A stretch of DNA of 64,000 nucleotides from the NCBI GenBank assembly GCA_964035575.1, contig OZ037887.1, positions 1,116,001 to 1,180,000 on the forward strand, written 5' to 3'. Positions 43,268 through 52,861 of the stretch are shown piece by piece. The translations under genes and the position numbers were made by a program. The notes below the pieces were generated by a model that had not been told where the DNA came from, ran no database searches, and was given only the letters and a program-made list of their open reading frames with translations. Within the stretch, counting starts at the first letter, position 1; each line of letters opens with the position of its first letter. This DNA comes from Rhynchopus sp. YZ270_cl-10. Taxonomy: Eukaryota; Euglenozoa; Diplonemea; Diplonemida; Diplonemidae.

Positions 43268-44571
43268 GGGTACCTTACCCGTAGTTGATGTCATTGGTGC
43301 ACCATGCAGACGTTTTTATAATATTATCTACAGAGCTTCTGACCCCATCTCATCTGGTGCCCCATGATCCACTCTCTTCCCCTTTTTTGTTATGTAACCA
43401 TTTTACCCTGCTGTGTGGTACTTTTCTAAGGATGTGTGTCTCGCGTATGCGACACATGCATTCAGCGTTTTCGTTCTTTTTTTAACCAAAGGTACACTGT
43501 CACGAGCGGGCTGTTGTATTTCAAGTCAAGCTTTTTTTTTTGTGTTGTTTTTGTCTCCAAAACATTGAGACGGTGCTCACAGTGTCAATCTGAGGGCTAA
43601 GTTGTGCAGCCCCACTCCTCGCATCTGACTATCCAATCGAGTCTACGCGAACTGGGTCGGCGGTGCAGATGCGCAGTCCAGAGTGAGAACATGACTCGCG
43701 CATCAGATACATGACAACCCTACAGAACGGACCCGTCCAAGCGACTGTCTCGTTTTCGGATGACTCACAGAACTCAAGACTCTTTGGGTTTTTTTATATT
43801 AGAAATCATGGATGCAGCGAGACCCATTCTCGTTTTCTTCGTGATTCAGGATGAAGTGTTGCATGCCTTGCCACACTCACAACGTTTGCGGCTTATGTGA
43901 TGGGCCGGGGTGTGCAAGGGACTGTTCTGCTTTTGTCCTGAGGGAGGTAAACGTCCCTGCCCCCATTCCCCTACTGCAACGTAAACCCTGGGAAGGGTAT
44001 TCTCCCATGTGGCTGTGAAGGCGGCTTTGCCCAAACGAAACGGCGCCGGGGCAGAGAAGCGGACTGCAATTTCAACACGGTGCGGTGACTTTCGGTTGCC
44101 ACTTTCACACCTTCTGTGTTGTCGTCCTTGTGCTTTCATCCGGGGCTGGCGTCGTAGAGAAAGTGCCTGCAGCAGTTAACTACCATTTCGTTCCCTCCCC
44201 CCACATCCGACCCTTTGTCATCCCCTCTCAAATACTTTCGTTTCTTTGTATTTGAAAAAGACAAGCTGTCTGGATTATTTTAGTAGTGAGGCTATTGGCT
44301 GCAGGGGGTCTTCTGCCTGCATCCATTTTGAGGTGAAGCTTCACTTTGAAAAAAATTCTGTACGTGAACGTCCACGAAGGAAATCTTTGATGTTCTATTT
44401 GAACAAGATAAAACAGTAAAAGGGGGTGAGGGAGGAGGGGGATGGACCTAGTGGTACAGTGGGCCTATTATGCTATGATAATGGGTCCGCTGTTTTTGGA
44501 GTTAAATTTAACCTTTTAATTCTCGATTCAAAGAAGGAAGAAAAAATATGGCAACTTTCATCTACAAGGAA

Positions 44572-45012
44572 GGGGGGATGTTATTATAGCTACATTTTAG
44601 CCGATTTTTAAAATAAAAATAGCTTATGAAATGAAGGAGGAAATAGAAACATTAGGCATTTTGAACACACTTTGCGGTTCTGGGATAACCGTGCTGCAGA
44701 GCCACGCCTCACCAAACAGGTGTGTGCGTTTCACCACAACCTCTCTCCCATGGGTTTTTTCGTGTGATAAGTGTTAAGTTTCTATTTTTAGGGGCAGTGT
44801 GTGGATGCATCGATGCAAAAACAAGAGACACGATCATACCTGTTTAGGGGAAAGCTATTATCAAAGCACTATTTAGTGGATGGTTAGTGTTCCGGAGGGG
44901 GCCTATATGGACATCTCCTTGTCATGTGTTTCAGGAATACCAATGTACGGATTTTATAAAATAAGATTTTTTTTTTTAAATCGGCCAAAAGCTATAATAG
45001 ACTAACCCCCCC
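44572..45012. mobile_element. Small TIR element, about 440 bp
   Basis: The left end (GGGGGGATG, then TTATTATAGC and TTTTAGCCGATTTTTAAA) matches the reverse complement of the right end (TTTAAATCGGCC, AAGCTATAATA, CCCCCC). Inside it lies one copy of a 165-bp repeat (44626-44790) whose relative is outside, at 45337-45509. No coding capacity. Confidence 0.65.
44626..44790. repeat. Dispersed 165-bp repeat, copy 1
   Basis: Running from ATGAAATGAAGGAGGAAAT to GTGTTAAGTTTCTATTTTT, with an internal CCAAACAGGT and CTCTCCCATGGGTTTT. The same-strand relative at 45337-45509 has several small indels. Confidence 0.9.
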
Positions 45013-45136
45013 TTTAACGTGTTTCTTTTATCAATCAGGTTTTTATTCACCGCCCCCGCACCCAAAACGCAAACACCATTCAGTCATTTGAGAAAAGGTG
45101 TTTTTCCCTCTGGTGCTATGGGAAATCGGTCAACGA

Positions 45137-45170
45137 CCTGTCAGCGACCAATAAACTGGTCGCTGACAGG
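45137..45170. repeat. Perfect 14-bp hairpin followed by a T-run
   Basis: CCTGTCAGCGACCA pairs perfectly with TGGTCGCTGACAGG across the loop ATAAAC, and TTTTTT follows within four bases. The form resembles a bacterial intrinsic terminator, but in this eukaryotic context a palindromic element core is more likely. Related words (CAGCGACCTGTCAA) occur at 45273-45287. Confidence 0.85.
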
Positions 45171-45336
45171 CCCTTTTTTAAATTTACCTTTACATTTTTG
45201 TGTTTGTATGTGTTTTTTTTCCCCCACCCAAAATCGTAAGAGAAATTAAAAAAATGGCAAACCCCCCTACTGCCAGCGACCTGTCAATATCGACCCCCTC
45301 CGGAGCACCACTCTCTTTTTTTTTTTCTGTCGCCTC

Positions 45337-45509
45337 ATGAAATGAAGGAGGAAATGAAATAGAAACAAAGCATTTTGAACACACTCGCGGTTCTAGGGAC
45401 GAACCGCGCTGCGGAGCCACTCCTCACCAAACAGGTTGAGATGTTGTGCGTTTCACGACAACCTCTCCCATGGGTTTTATTGTGTGATGAGTGTTAAGTT
45501 TCTATTTTT
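45337..45509. repeat. Dispersed 165-bp repeat, copy 2
   Basis: Same-strand relative of 44626-44790, ending in the same GTGTTAAGTTTCTATTTTT; it lies about 120 bp before the next gene. Confidence 0.9.
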
Positions 45510-45537
45510 CCACCACCACCCCCCCTTTTTTTGGTAA

Positions 45538-45573
45538 GCTGACTAAGCACGAGATGCTTAGGGTCATCTTAAC
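45538..45573. repeat. Stem-loop family copy before the orphan gene
   Basis: CTAAGC and GCTTAG pair perfectly around ACGAGAT, inside the family frame GCTGA...GGGTCATCTTA. It sits about 57 bp before the ATG at 45630, much as the copy at 957-995 precedes the Dispatched-like gene. Confidence 0.75.
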
Positions 45574-45629
45574 ACCCTCCCACCCCCCCCATATCCAGAA
45601 CCACACCCCACTCCCCCCTCCCCCCTCCC

Positions 45630-47213
45630 ATGCCAATCCCGGTATTGGAGGCGAGAAAGGAGCACCTTTCGCAAACAAAGCAACATGGGGTTGCCATGCA
45701 CTCTACGGCACGTCTGCAGTACCGCGACTGCGAGCGCTGCCGGGTGAGGTACCTCTCGAGGGGCGCGACAAGCGCGCTGTGCCACAACTGCCGCACGGAG
45801 CTGAAGATCCTTGGCGGGCAGACCGCCTCCTGCAACACTTCATGCAAGGACTGCAGCACGGCCTACTACAGCGCCTCTGGGGCGACACGATCATGCCCGA
45901 TATGCAGGAACAAAGCCACCACCACCACCTCTACCACTAAAGGGCGCGAAACAACCGACCGACACAAAGAGGAGGAGGAGACGCAAGGAGGCCAACGAAA
46001 AGCTATCGAAGCATGGGTCGCTGCAGAGCGTGGTGCAGTGGAGAGGCGGAGCCCTGACTTCCGTCGGCAGTCTGCGGGCTCAGGGGAGGTTGCGCCACGA
46101 ACCGCCCTGCTCTTTACCTCCCCTGAAGGGGATGAAAGCTTTACCTCGGTCCCAGAGGGGGAAGTTTTGCATGGGGAGCGGCGAACAGAGCGTGCTAGCA
46201 TCCGTCCAGGGAGACATCGGAACTTCAAAATGCCGGCTGCACCGCAAACCCCAGAGAGACAACACAAAGATGTGCACAAAAGCGTAGAGTCGTCTACCCC
46301 AAGAGCGCGACGAGGCTATGCACAGCAGTATGACAAACATGAATCACAGAGGCTGCCCCCGACTCATAGAGTCAGAAGGATCGTCAATACTCCAACGACG
46401 CAGTCAAAAGGAATGCAAAGTGAGGCATCCACCGTTTCGTCTTATGACAACCACAGACACCACCGACGCCGCACCCAACATTCTTCCAAAAAAATGCGCC
46501 CCCCCGTTTCCGACGCATCCAGCGAAGAGCACTACGATAGAAAGGAACCATCCAAACCCGAGCCCGCCCCAGCACGGACTCTCTCTAAAGGGCAAAGAGA
46601 CCCTGATGGGCCGGTTCTCTTCGAACGTCCTCTGGCACCTCCTCCTCGGGGTGTGTCTCTGTCCTCTGCATCGGGTGTGAGCAGTGCTCTGACAGAGCGG
46701 CCTGAGGTTGGATATTATGACCGGCACGATGGGTACGATAGGCATGAGAGGCAAGAGAGGCAGGCGGATTGGCAGCAGCAGCAGTTGGTGCAGCGCATCA
46801 ATCTGCAGAGCGGGCAGACCAATTACGAAGATGAGGAGTTCCAGTTTGATACTAAGAGGCGGTTTTATCACAGCAGGCGGCAAGAGGAGGGACGGCAGTA
46901 TCAGCCGCAGTACCAGCCGCAGCAGCAGCAGCGTGCACCACAACACCAAGCACCGCAGGTTGCACGCCCCTCATTCACCCCGTCACCACAACGCTGTGCA
47001 CGCCACCGCACCGTGAACGGATGGGATCAATACGTTGGCGACCCTTCCCCTGAAGGTGAATCAGGAGCAGTAGGGCGGGCGGAGTCGCTAGGCTACGGTG
47101 TACCAAGGGAGTTAGGTGTGCAGGATTTGCGATCGCCTCAAGGGGTCTGGGAGGCAGGGTACGCTGAGAAGATGGGATGGGACAATATGCAGTTCGAAGG
47201 GACCAGAGTGTGA
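45630..47213 (+). CDS. Orphan protein with two CxxC zinc-ribbon-like motifs
   Basis: Protein of 527 aa, not recognised. Near the N-terminus are two spaced CxxC pairs, C34-E-R-C with a CHNC about 14 residues on, and CNTSCKDC followed by CPIC. They look like one or two zinc-binding ribbons of unknown partner. The rest is low-complexity and probably disordered: Glu/Arg/Lys-rich, then Pro, Gln and His-rich with a QQQ run and repeated YDRHDGYDRHERQERQ-like units near residues 368-382. No signal peptide or membrane helix. The ATG at 45630 follows a long C-rich tract; the Met at 45696, nearer the first Cys motif, is an alternative. Codon use resembles the neighbouring long genes, which supports a real gene. 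Possibly a nucleic-acid-binding or scaffold protein, but that is only a guess. Confidence 0.6.
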   Translation: MPIPVLEARKEHLSQTKQHGVAMHSTARLQYRDCERCRVRYLSRGATSALCHNCRTELKILGGQTASCNTSCKDCSTAYYSASGATRSCPICRNKATTTTSTTKGRETTDRHKEEEETQGGQRKAIEAWVAAERGAVERRSPDFRRQSAGSGEVAPRTALLFTSPEGDESFTSVPEGEVLHGERRTERASIRPGRHRNFKMPAAPQTPERQHKDVHKSVESSTPRARRGYAQQYDKHESQRLPPTHRVRRIVNTPTTQSKGMQSEASTVSSYDNHRHHRRRTQHSSKKMRPPVSDASSEEHYDRKEPSKPEPAPARTLSKGQRDPDGPVLFERPLAPPPRGVSLSSASGVSSALTERPEVGYYDRHDGYDRHERQERQADWQQQQLVQRINLQSGQTNYEDEEFQFDTKRRFYHSRRQEEGRQYQPQYQPQQQQRAPQHQAPQVARPSFTPSPQRCARHRTVNGWDQYVGDPSPEGESGAVGRAESLGYGVPRELGVQDLRSPQGVWEAGYAEKMGWDNMQFEGTRV

Positions 47214-47942
47214 ACAAAACACAAAAAAAAAAACGTTTTTTGAACAACTTCGGATTATTGCAACCAAAAAAATGAAAGACATTTGAGGACAGATTCTTAC
47301 CCGGGAGTGGGAATAGAGCCCCGTAGAGGGGATTTAGAAATGGGAAGGGGGGGAAAGGGGAGGGGGAGGGAGGGGAGCTGTACGGTGCTATTCTTTGCAT
47401 GATTCAGCGTGTAAGCCACCCCAAAACTAAAAAAAGACAAAGGTTAAAAGATGGTTTGTATGAATGGGGCGGGGAACGAAAAAGAACCGGAAAAAAAAAA
47501 AAAAAAGAACAGAAAAAAACAGAAGAAATAGTGAAAGCTCATCTTCGGGTGTCTACACGATGATGAGCGCGGGTGGGGGAGGTGTAAGCTATGGGAGCCC
47601 TCATGGGTTATCTGTAAAGATGTGTTTTGCACACGAGAGGCACGTTCATTCTTGCAAATTTTCTTTTTTCTTGGGGGGACTGGCGTCGTACAGTGGGTCA
47701 GACAGAGAGGTGCCTAAAGCAGCACCTACCACTTTCCCCTTTTTTATTGTATCTAGAATACCCCAAAAAATCCAAAACTTCCCCCTTTTTTTGAAGGTGG
47801 CTCACGCAGAGGAGGCTCTTCGCAACCCCCTTTTTTTTGTTCCTTTTTTTGTAACACAAACCCCCACAACACACAACGTGCCCATTTTTCTATGTTTGTC
47901 TTTCCAATATTACTCAGTGTACAATTCCTGTCTTTTTACCTC

Positions 47943-48049
47943 TTCTGTTGTTGGCCGCAGGGTACTTTGTGATTTCATCCGGATGGCCGGCATCGTACGT
48001 GGGTCAGTCGGAGGTGGTCCTGCATTAATAACTACAGTTTCTTTGAAGG
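47943..48049. repeat. Dispersed repeat of about 100 bp, copy 1
   Basis: The order TTCTGTTGTTGGCCGCAGGG, then CATCGTACGTGGGTCA, then TCCTGCATTAATAACTACAG is repeated with substitutions at 59830-59919. GGCCGCAG and GGCTGTAG before GGGTACTT look like splice-acceptor sequences in both copies. Confidence 0.7.
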
Positions 48050-48469
48050 CTGGTACAAAAAAAAGTAGAGAGATTGCACAACTGGCAACACAACCGAGGC
48101 AACTACACTGCTCCAACAATTTATCAAAAAAAAAGAAAAATGGCTCGAAGTTGTATCACCGACGACTTCTTGTCTAAACCAACATAAGATGTATGCACTG
48201 TAAGGCATCTATCAACGTCGGTTTCTTTCTTTTCCGTGGCCATAAAGTTTTGCAATGTATTCTTGGAAAGGCACGGCGGGTCTTCGTTTATTGTGATTAA
48301 AAAAAAAGCATCACACTGTATGATGTACGTCACTCTCCCCATCTTTGTGCGAAAAAAAATACCACAACAAAACAAAACAAATAGTTGCACAGCGTCCCCA
48401 TAGATTCCCAAGGGGGGTTTCTTCTTTGTATTCAATTCTTTGAACTGAAATTATATGAATTTAATTTAC

Positions 48470-48501
48470 TAAGGCTAAGCACGAGAGGCTTAGGTTCATC
48501 T
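48470..48501. repeat. Stem-loop family copy with perfect stem
   Basis: CTAAGC-ACGAGAG-GCTTAG forms a perfect 6-bp stem, followed by the family's GTTCATC. Confidence 0.8.
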
Positions 48502-48656
48502 GACAAAAAAACTTCTTTTTTTGTATCCCTCTGTCTCTTTTTTTTCACATATAATCATTGAAGTAAATGCTGTGCTAATTCGTGGCCATTCCATTTATGT
48601 CAATTTCCCTTCCCTTCTGTTTTTGCTTTTTTCTTTTTTCTTTTTTCACTGTAGAC

Positions 48657-49056
48657 TAGGGGCTTATATAATTTTTGGGGGTTTTCGCTGAATCCTGGTC
48701 AAATCCTGGCGCGCTTCGCGCGCCCGTCACCCAGCCCAGCTCAAGTTGGTGGCTCCAGCGGAATGTGGAATGATGAGTGGAGTTGAAGGTGCAAACGCCT
48801 CCACAGAGATAGGCACCAGAATTCTTCGATTATCGAACTGCGGAGTTCGGCACTTTATTGGTATTTGTGCCAGGCACAACGTCGAATTTATCAGTAACCT
48901 CAGTCATGACATCCAAAAATTTCTGACGAAGCCACGGTACGCAGCATTTCTAAAAATGTTGACATAATTAATGATAAAATGGCACTGTATGACCAGGATT
49001 CTCTTAAGGCTTGGCGAAAACCTGACCAAGGATTTACTCCCCTATATAAGCCCCTG
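48657..49056. mobile_element. hAT-like MITE, 400 bp
   Basis: The ends are AGGGGCTTATATA inverted, with further inverted similarity inward (GTTTTCGC, AATCCTGGTCA). Flanking octamers CTGTAGAC and ATGTAGAC match at 7 of 8 bases, as expected for an ageing 8-bp hAT duplication. The interior encodes no transposase. A GCGCGCTTCGCGCGC palindrome lies near its left end. Confidence 0.7.
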
Positions 49057-49253
49057 ATGTAGACCCAAACTTATTTCACAATCCTCCTGAGCCCCCCTCC
49101 CATCCCCCCCCATAATAGACAACACCAAACAACGGAAGACATCAACATTTTTTTTCCACCACCACTCCCCCATTCTCCACCACAACACTGTACTGACAGA
49201 AGACCACACATATACCACGCCCCCCTTTTCTTCCAAATTGTGTCCCCCTCTCT

Positions 49254-49279
49254 ATCCCCACCCCCCCCCCCCCCCCCAG
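49254..49279 (+). promoter_or_regulatory. Possible splice acceptor before the propeller gene
   Basis: A long C/T tract ends in CCCAG, 60 bases before the ATG at 49340, with no other AG between. It may be the acceptor of a 5'-UTR intron or of trans-splicing; the sequence alone cannot tell which. Confidence 0.35.
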
Positions 49280-49339
49280 AGGACTTTGGTGGAGAAATAG
49301 TTCTTGGTGACGAAATCTGGGCTGTGCGAGAATCTCGCC

Positions 49340-52300
49340 ATGGCATGCTGCCTCGTGTCATTGGTGATGTACACAGTTGCTGCTGATGTGTTTAAAGGTT
49401 TGGCTTCGTACGATAAGACGGGGGCTGGGGTGCTCAGGCAGATTGCTGTGGACACCGAGCGTGGGTACTACTTCACTGCAGGAGAGGCGCGCACGCAGCT
49501 AGATATTATACAATACCCTACCAGGCTTGTCAGGGCCATGTCCCTCAACGCCGTAGACGTCGCCTTCGACACGAGCAAGCTGTACGCACTGCAGAGCGGC
49601 GTGCAGTACACACTCAGCATCTACAATGCGTCCGACGTAGAGGTTGCTGTCCCGCTCCTGAAGCAGTACGACTTTACGAGTTGGGTGGTGTCCAAATCGG
49701 TCTGCAGCGCGTTGTACGTCTTCAAAGACACCGCATACGTGTCGTGTACAGGCCCGTCTGCAGTGCTAGTGTTCTCATCAGTGTCAACAGCGCCGAAGTA
49801 TGAAGGCCGTTTCGACGAGCTCCTCGGGATGTGCTCCATAGACCACGTCCGCGGCCTGCTCTACACAGTGAGCGACCCGCCCAAGGTGTACGACATACAG
49901 AATCCCAGCGAACCGAAGCTCCTAGGGAGCTTCGGGCGTGTGACGTTTGTGTTTGACAACAACCCCGTGTACACGCAGTGCGACGTGTCGGGGGACTCAG
50001 TTGTCTTCTCTGCCAACCTGAACCGCACCATCCTCGTCTATAGACATGAGTCACCCGAGTCGAAGGTGCCCGTGTTAGTGACCACGCAGTCCTTCGCAGA
50101 GTGGGCCACAAACGTCTGTGTCGTGCGCCACTACGCCATCACAACTGTGTGGGGTGCAGACCGTGCAATACGCATGGTCGACATTAGCGATCCCGCGCAG
50201 CCGGTGATAGTGCAGGAGTACGTCAGCAGCGACAGTGCGAACTTCTCAGATGTGGTGTGCACCGACGACGCAGTGCTTGTCGCTGAGGAAGACAAGGTGC
50301 GCATATTCTCTCTGCCAACAACACCGGCACCGCCAACAGCGGAGCCGACGGCAGTGCCAACAGCTGAGCCAACAGCAGCTCCGCCAACGGATGCACCGCG
50401 AACAGAGGCCCCTCCAACTGACGCACCGCCGACAGACGCACCGCCAACATTGGCTCCAACAGCTGTCCCCAACACTGCAAACCCAACAGCTCAGCCCACT
50501 CCTAAACCAACTGGAAGTCCGCCAACATCTGCCCCCGTCACTGCTGCTCCGACAGCAATCCCCACATTCCCGATATTATCGACATTTTCTCCTGCGACGT
50601 TGCCACCAACAGCAATGCCGACGGCAGCCCCGACACAGCCCCCACCCACCGTGGTGCCAACATCTGCACCACTAACGCCTGCACCTGATACACCAGCCCC
50701 ACCCACCCCAGCACCCCCAACCTTCGTGCCGCTGTCTGCTGCACCGCCGTCGGTGATCTCGCTGACAACTGTGCCTCCAGTCGAGAACCGCACAACAGCG
50801 ACAGTGCCGCTGTCAGGGCGTGGGGAGAATGTGTTCTGCTCGGAGCAGGACCCACACGCAGTGCTGTACACCACAGCCGAAGGGCAGTGGTTGCGGAAGG
50901 ACCTTGTGACGTTTGCCGAGACACACGTGGACGTGTCTGGTGTGCGTTGCAGCAGTGCAGGCCCGCTGCGTGCTGTGAACGCAACGACAGCAATGCGTGC
51001 CTGTGGGACACTTGTGGAGGTGGTGACGTATGTGGGGACTGTGCCGACAGTGGCACGGTACACTGTGTCTGGAGGTGGGGGTTGGACTGCACGGGATGTG
51101 GCCTTTGGTGGGACGCATGTGTACGTGGCGGTGGACACAGAAAGTGGTGGGAGTGTTGTTGTGCTGGACGCAGCAACGATGGGGCCGTCAGGTGTGCCTG
51201 CTGTGGAGTGGGAGGACAAGGTGCTGTCTGTGGCTGTGAGTGGGGATGTGCTGCTGTGCAGCACAGATGCAGGGAAGCCCACGTCGCCAGACCTGCTGGC
51301 GTTCGACATCACAAGCCGTGCTGAGCCGGAGCTTGTGTGGCGCCAGGTTCTGGGTGTGCAGCTGTCGCCGATCTACGCAACTGACACCTTCCTTGTGGGG
51401 ACTGCGTTTGAGAGTGCTGGGAACCAACTGAACCGCAACACGTTGAGTGTCTTCACACCATCCCTCACAGGCTCGTGGATGGAAAGGGTGGTGTTGGCAA
51501 GACACCTGCGCTTCGACGAATATGCAAGTCTGCACTCACTTACTGTTGTCAGCGACAAAGTTTACGTCATCAGCCCAAAATCAAAGATTTTGTACGTTGT
51601 GGACACGCCTGCAGGCCACCCCCGTGTGCGTGTTGCACTCTCTGCACAAGGTAAGTTGTCGCTCGCTGTGTGTGGACATTCAGCGTATGTGCTCACAACG
51701 GACTCAGCCTACGTTGAAGTGATCGAGCTGATGAAGCTTCCCACAGGTGTCGTGAGCGAAACGTTGTCGAGTTTTCCGCTGACGGGGATCAACGCCATTA
51801 CGACGACCACACACGACTGTGGGAAGCTGTACGTGGTGGGTCGTGAGGAGATGTCTGTTGTGGACACGACAGACGTGCATGCACTGCGAGTGTCTGCGTC
51901 TGCACCTGTGACAGATCCGACATGTGGTACAGATGGACTGTTGGTGCGTGCTGACGGGAAGGTGCTGATGCGATGTGGCACTTCGCTGTCGGTGGTGGAC
52001 TTTTCGTCTAATTTCTCGCGGCTACAGCATATACGCATCATTGATGTCTATAGCTGGACACACTGTAACAGCTACGTGTACATTGCACTGCAACTCAGAA
52101 ATGCATCTGTTGAAATACGAACCATAAACGCGACCTCCTTCGAGAAGCTTAGCAGCAGCTTTCTTAACAATGTGGATGCAGCAGCACTGCCCCTTCTTGC
52201 CTGCTCGGGTGACTATGTGTACGCTGCTGTTGGCACTGCACTCTTTGTGCTTGCTGCTGCAGACGCAGGTGCAGCCGAGGAGAAGACACGACACACACTG

Positions 52301-52861
52301 CCTGCACCTCTGGTACGGCTGACTGCGTCTGATGGGAGGCTGTACATGCAGCAGGCTGTGGGGGGACAGATCACAATCGTGTCGGCAGGTCCTGATCTGG
52401 CACAGGTGGGGGTGGTATCTGTGGCGACGGGTGGTGTGCTGCTGTTGTCACAGGAGCATGCGTACATAGCTGAGAATGTGAACGGGCAGGCATCGCTTCT
52501 TCGTATCACAGCAGACGTGGAGCTTGCAACAAAGGCACACATTTCTGTGCAGGGTGCAGGCGTGGCGGAGGGATATGGGTATCTGTTTGTTGCTTCTTCG
52601 GACGGGGTCACAGTGCTAGCAGGCGGAACGATGAGCACACCTTGTATGCAGAGGCTTTCGGGATCGCAAGCTTCATCCTCACCTACTGTCTACATTGTTG
52701 TCCTTGTTCTGGTGATTGCCATTTGCATCGCTGCGACAGTGTACTACAGACGCAAGCGGCGCACAGACACTTTGCATGACGATTCGTCTGCTTGTCTTGA
52801 ACCAGAAGAAATGGTGAGTCCCGAAGTCGAGTGCGCAGAACACTTTGAGCCTTTAATGTAG
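49340..52861 (+). CDS. Propeller-type surface protein A, two LVIVD-like ectodomains
   Basis: Protein of 1,173 aa. The frame is open to 49304, but the first ATG is 49340, which begins a signal peptide (about 1-16). Residues 17-325 look like a beta-propeller of LVIVD-type repeats: VYDIQNPSEPKLLGSF near 184 and VDISDPAQPVIVQEY near 279 fit that consensus. A Pro/Thr stalk (about 326-483) follows, then a module of about 620 residues shared with the genes at 53976 and 60006. That module begins [19 protein letters not shown] and also carries propeller-like strands ([20 protein letters not shown]). A membrane helix lies at about 1113-1135, with a 38-residue tail. LVIVD repeats occur in secreted or surface proteins of uncertain function. 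Two patches of the shared module (about 714-770 and 890-940) differ sharply from the paralogues. Likely a cell-surface receptor or adhesin. Confidence 0.82.
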   Translation: MACCLVSLVMYTVAADVFKGLASYDKTGAGVLRQIAVDTERGYYFTAGEARTQLDIIQYPTRLVRAMSLNAVDVAFDTSKLYALQSGVQYTLSIYNASDVEVAVPLLKQYDFTSWVVSKSVCSALYVFKDTAYVSCTGPSAVLVFSSVSTAPKYEGRFDELLGMCSIDHVRGLLYTVSDPPKVYDIQNPSEPKLLGSFGRVTFVFDNNPVYTQCDVSGDSVVFSANLNRTILVYRHESPESKVPVLVTTQSFAEWATNVCVVRHYAITTVWGADRAIRMVDISDPAQPVIVQEYVSSDSANFSDVVCTDDAVLVAEEDKVRIFSLPTTPAPPTAEPTAVPTAEPTAAPPTDAPRTEAPPTDAPPTDAPPTLAPTAVPNTANPTAQPTPKPTGSPPTSAPVTAAPTAIPTFPILSTFSPATLPPTAMPTAAPTQPPPTVVPTSAPLTPAPDTPAPPTPAPPTFVPLSAAPPSVISLTTVPPVENRTTATVPLSGRGENVFCSEQDPHAVLYTTAEGQWLRKDLVTFAETHVDVSGVRCSSAGPLRAVNATTAMRACGTLVEVVTYVGTVPTVARYTVSGGGGWTARDVAFGGTHVYVAVDTESGGSVVVLDAATMGPSGVPAVEWEDKVLSVAVSGDVLLCSTDAGKPTSPDLLAFDITSRAEPELVWRQVLGVQLSPIYATDTFLVGTAFESAGNQLNRNTLSVFTPSLTGSWMERVVLARHLRFDEYASLHSLTVVSDKVYVISPKSKILYVVDTPAGHPRVRVALSAQGKLSLAVCGHSAYVLTTDSAYVEVIELMKLPTGVVSETLSSFPLTGINAITTTTHDCGKLYVVGREEMSVVDTTDVHALRVSASAPVTDPTCGTDGLLVRADGKVLMRCGTSLSVVDFSSNFSRLQHIRIIDVYSWTHCNSYVYIALQLRNASVEIRTINATSFEKLSSSFLNNVDAAALPLLACSGDYVYAAVGTALFVLAAADAGAAEEKTRHTLPAPLVRLTASDGRLYMQQAVGGQITIVSAGPDLAQVGVVSVATGGVLLLSQEHAYIAENVNGQASLLRITADVELATKAHISVQGAGVAEGYGYLFVASSDGVTVLAGGTMSTPCMQRLSGSQASSSPTVYIVVLVLVIAICIAATVYYRRKRRTDTLHDDSSACLEPEEMVSPEVECAEHFEPLM

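Larger units (their letters stand above)
43268..45629. other. Intergenic region with dispersed repeats
   Basis: It contains a CACGAG/TTGTATTTCAA repeat (43495-43540), a TIR element (44572-45012), the second copy of a 170-bp repeat (45337-45509), a strong hairpin (45137-45170) and a stem-loop family copy (45538-45573). A short segment at 44143-44191 (GGCTGGCGTCGTA, then GTGCCTGCAGCAG) is a partial relative of the repeats at 47682-47735 and 47943-48049. No gene is recognised. Confidence 0.5.
47214..49339. other. Intergenic region with dispersed repeats
   Basis: It holds stem-loop copies (47616-47653 and 48470-48501), relatives of a roughly 100-bp dispersed repeat (47682-47735 partial, 47943-48049), the AATTCTTTGAACTGAA hairpin (48428-48464) and a MITE (48657-49056). 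Nothing coding is recognised. Confidence 0.5.

Noticed and set aside
48746-48967. 73-aa frame inside the 400-bp MITE
   Set aside because: Too short, inside a non-autonomous element, with no recognisable domain.
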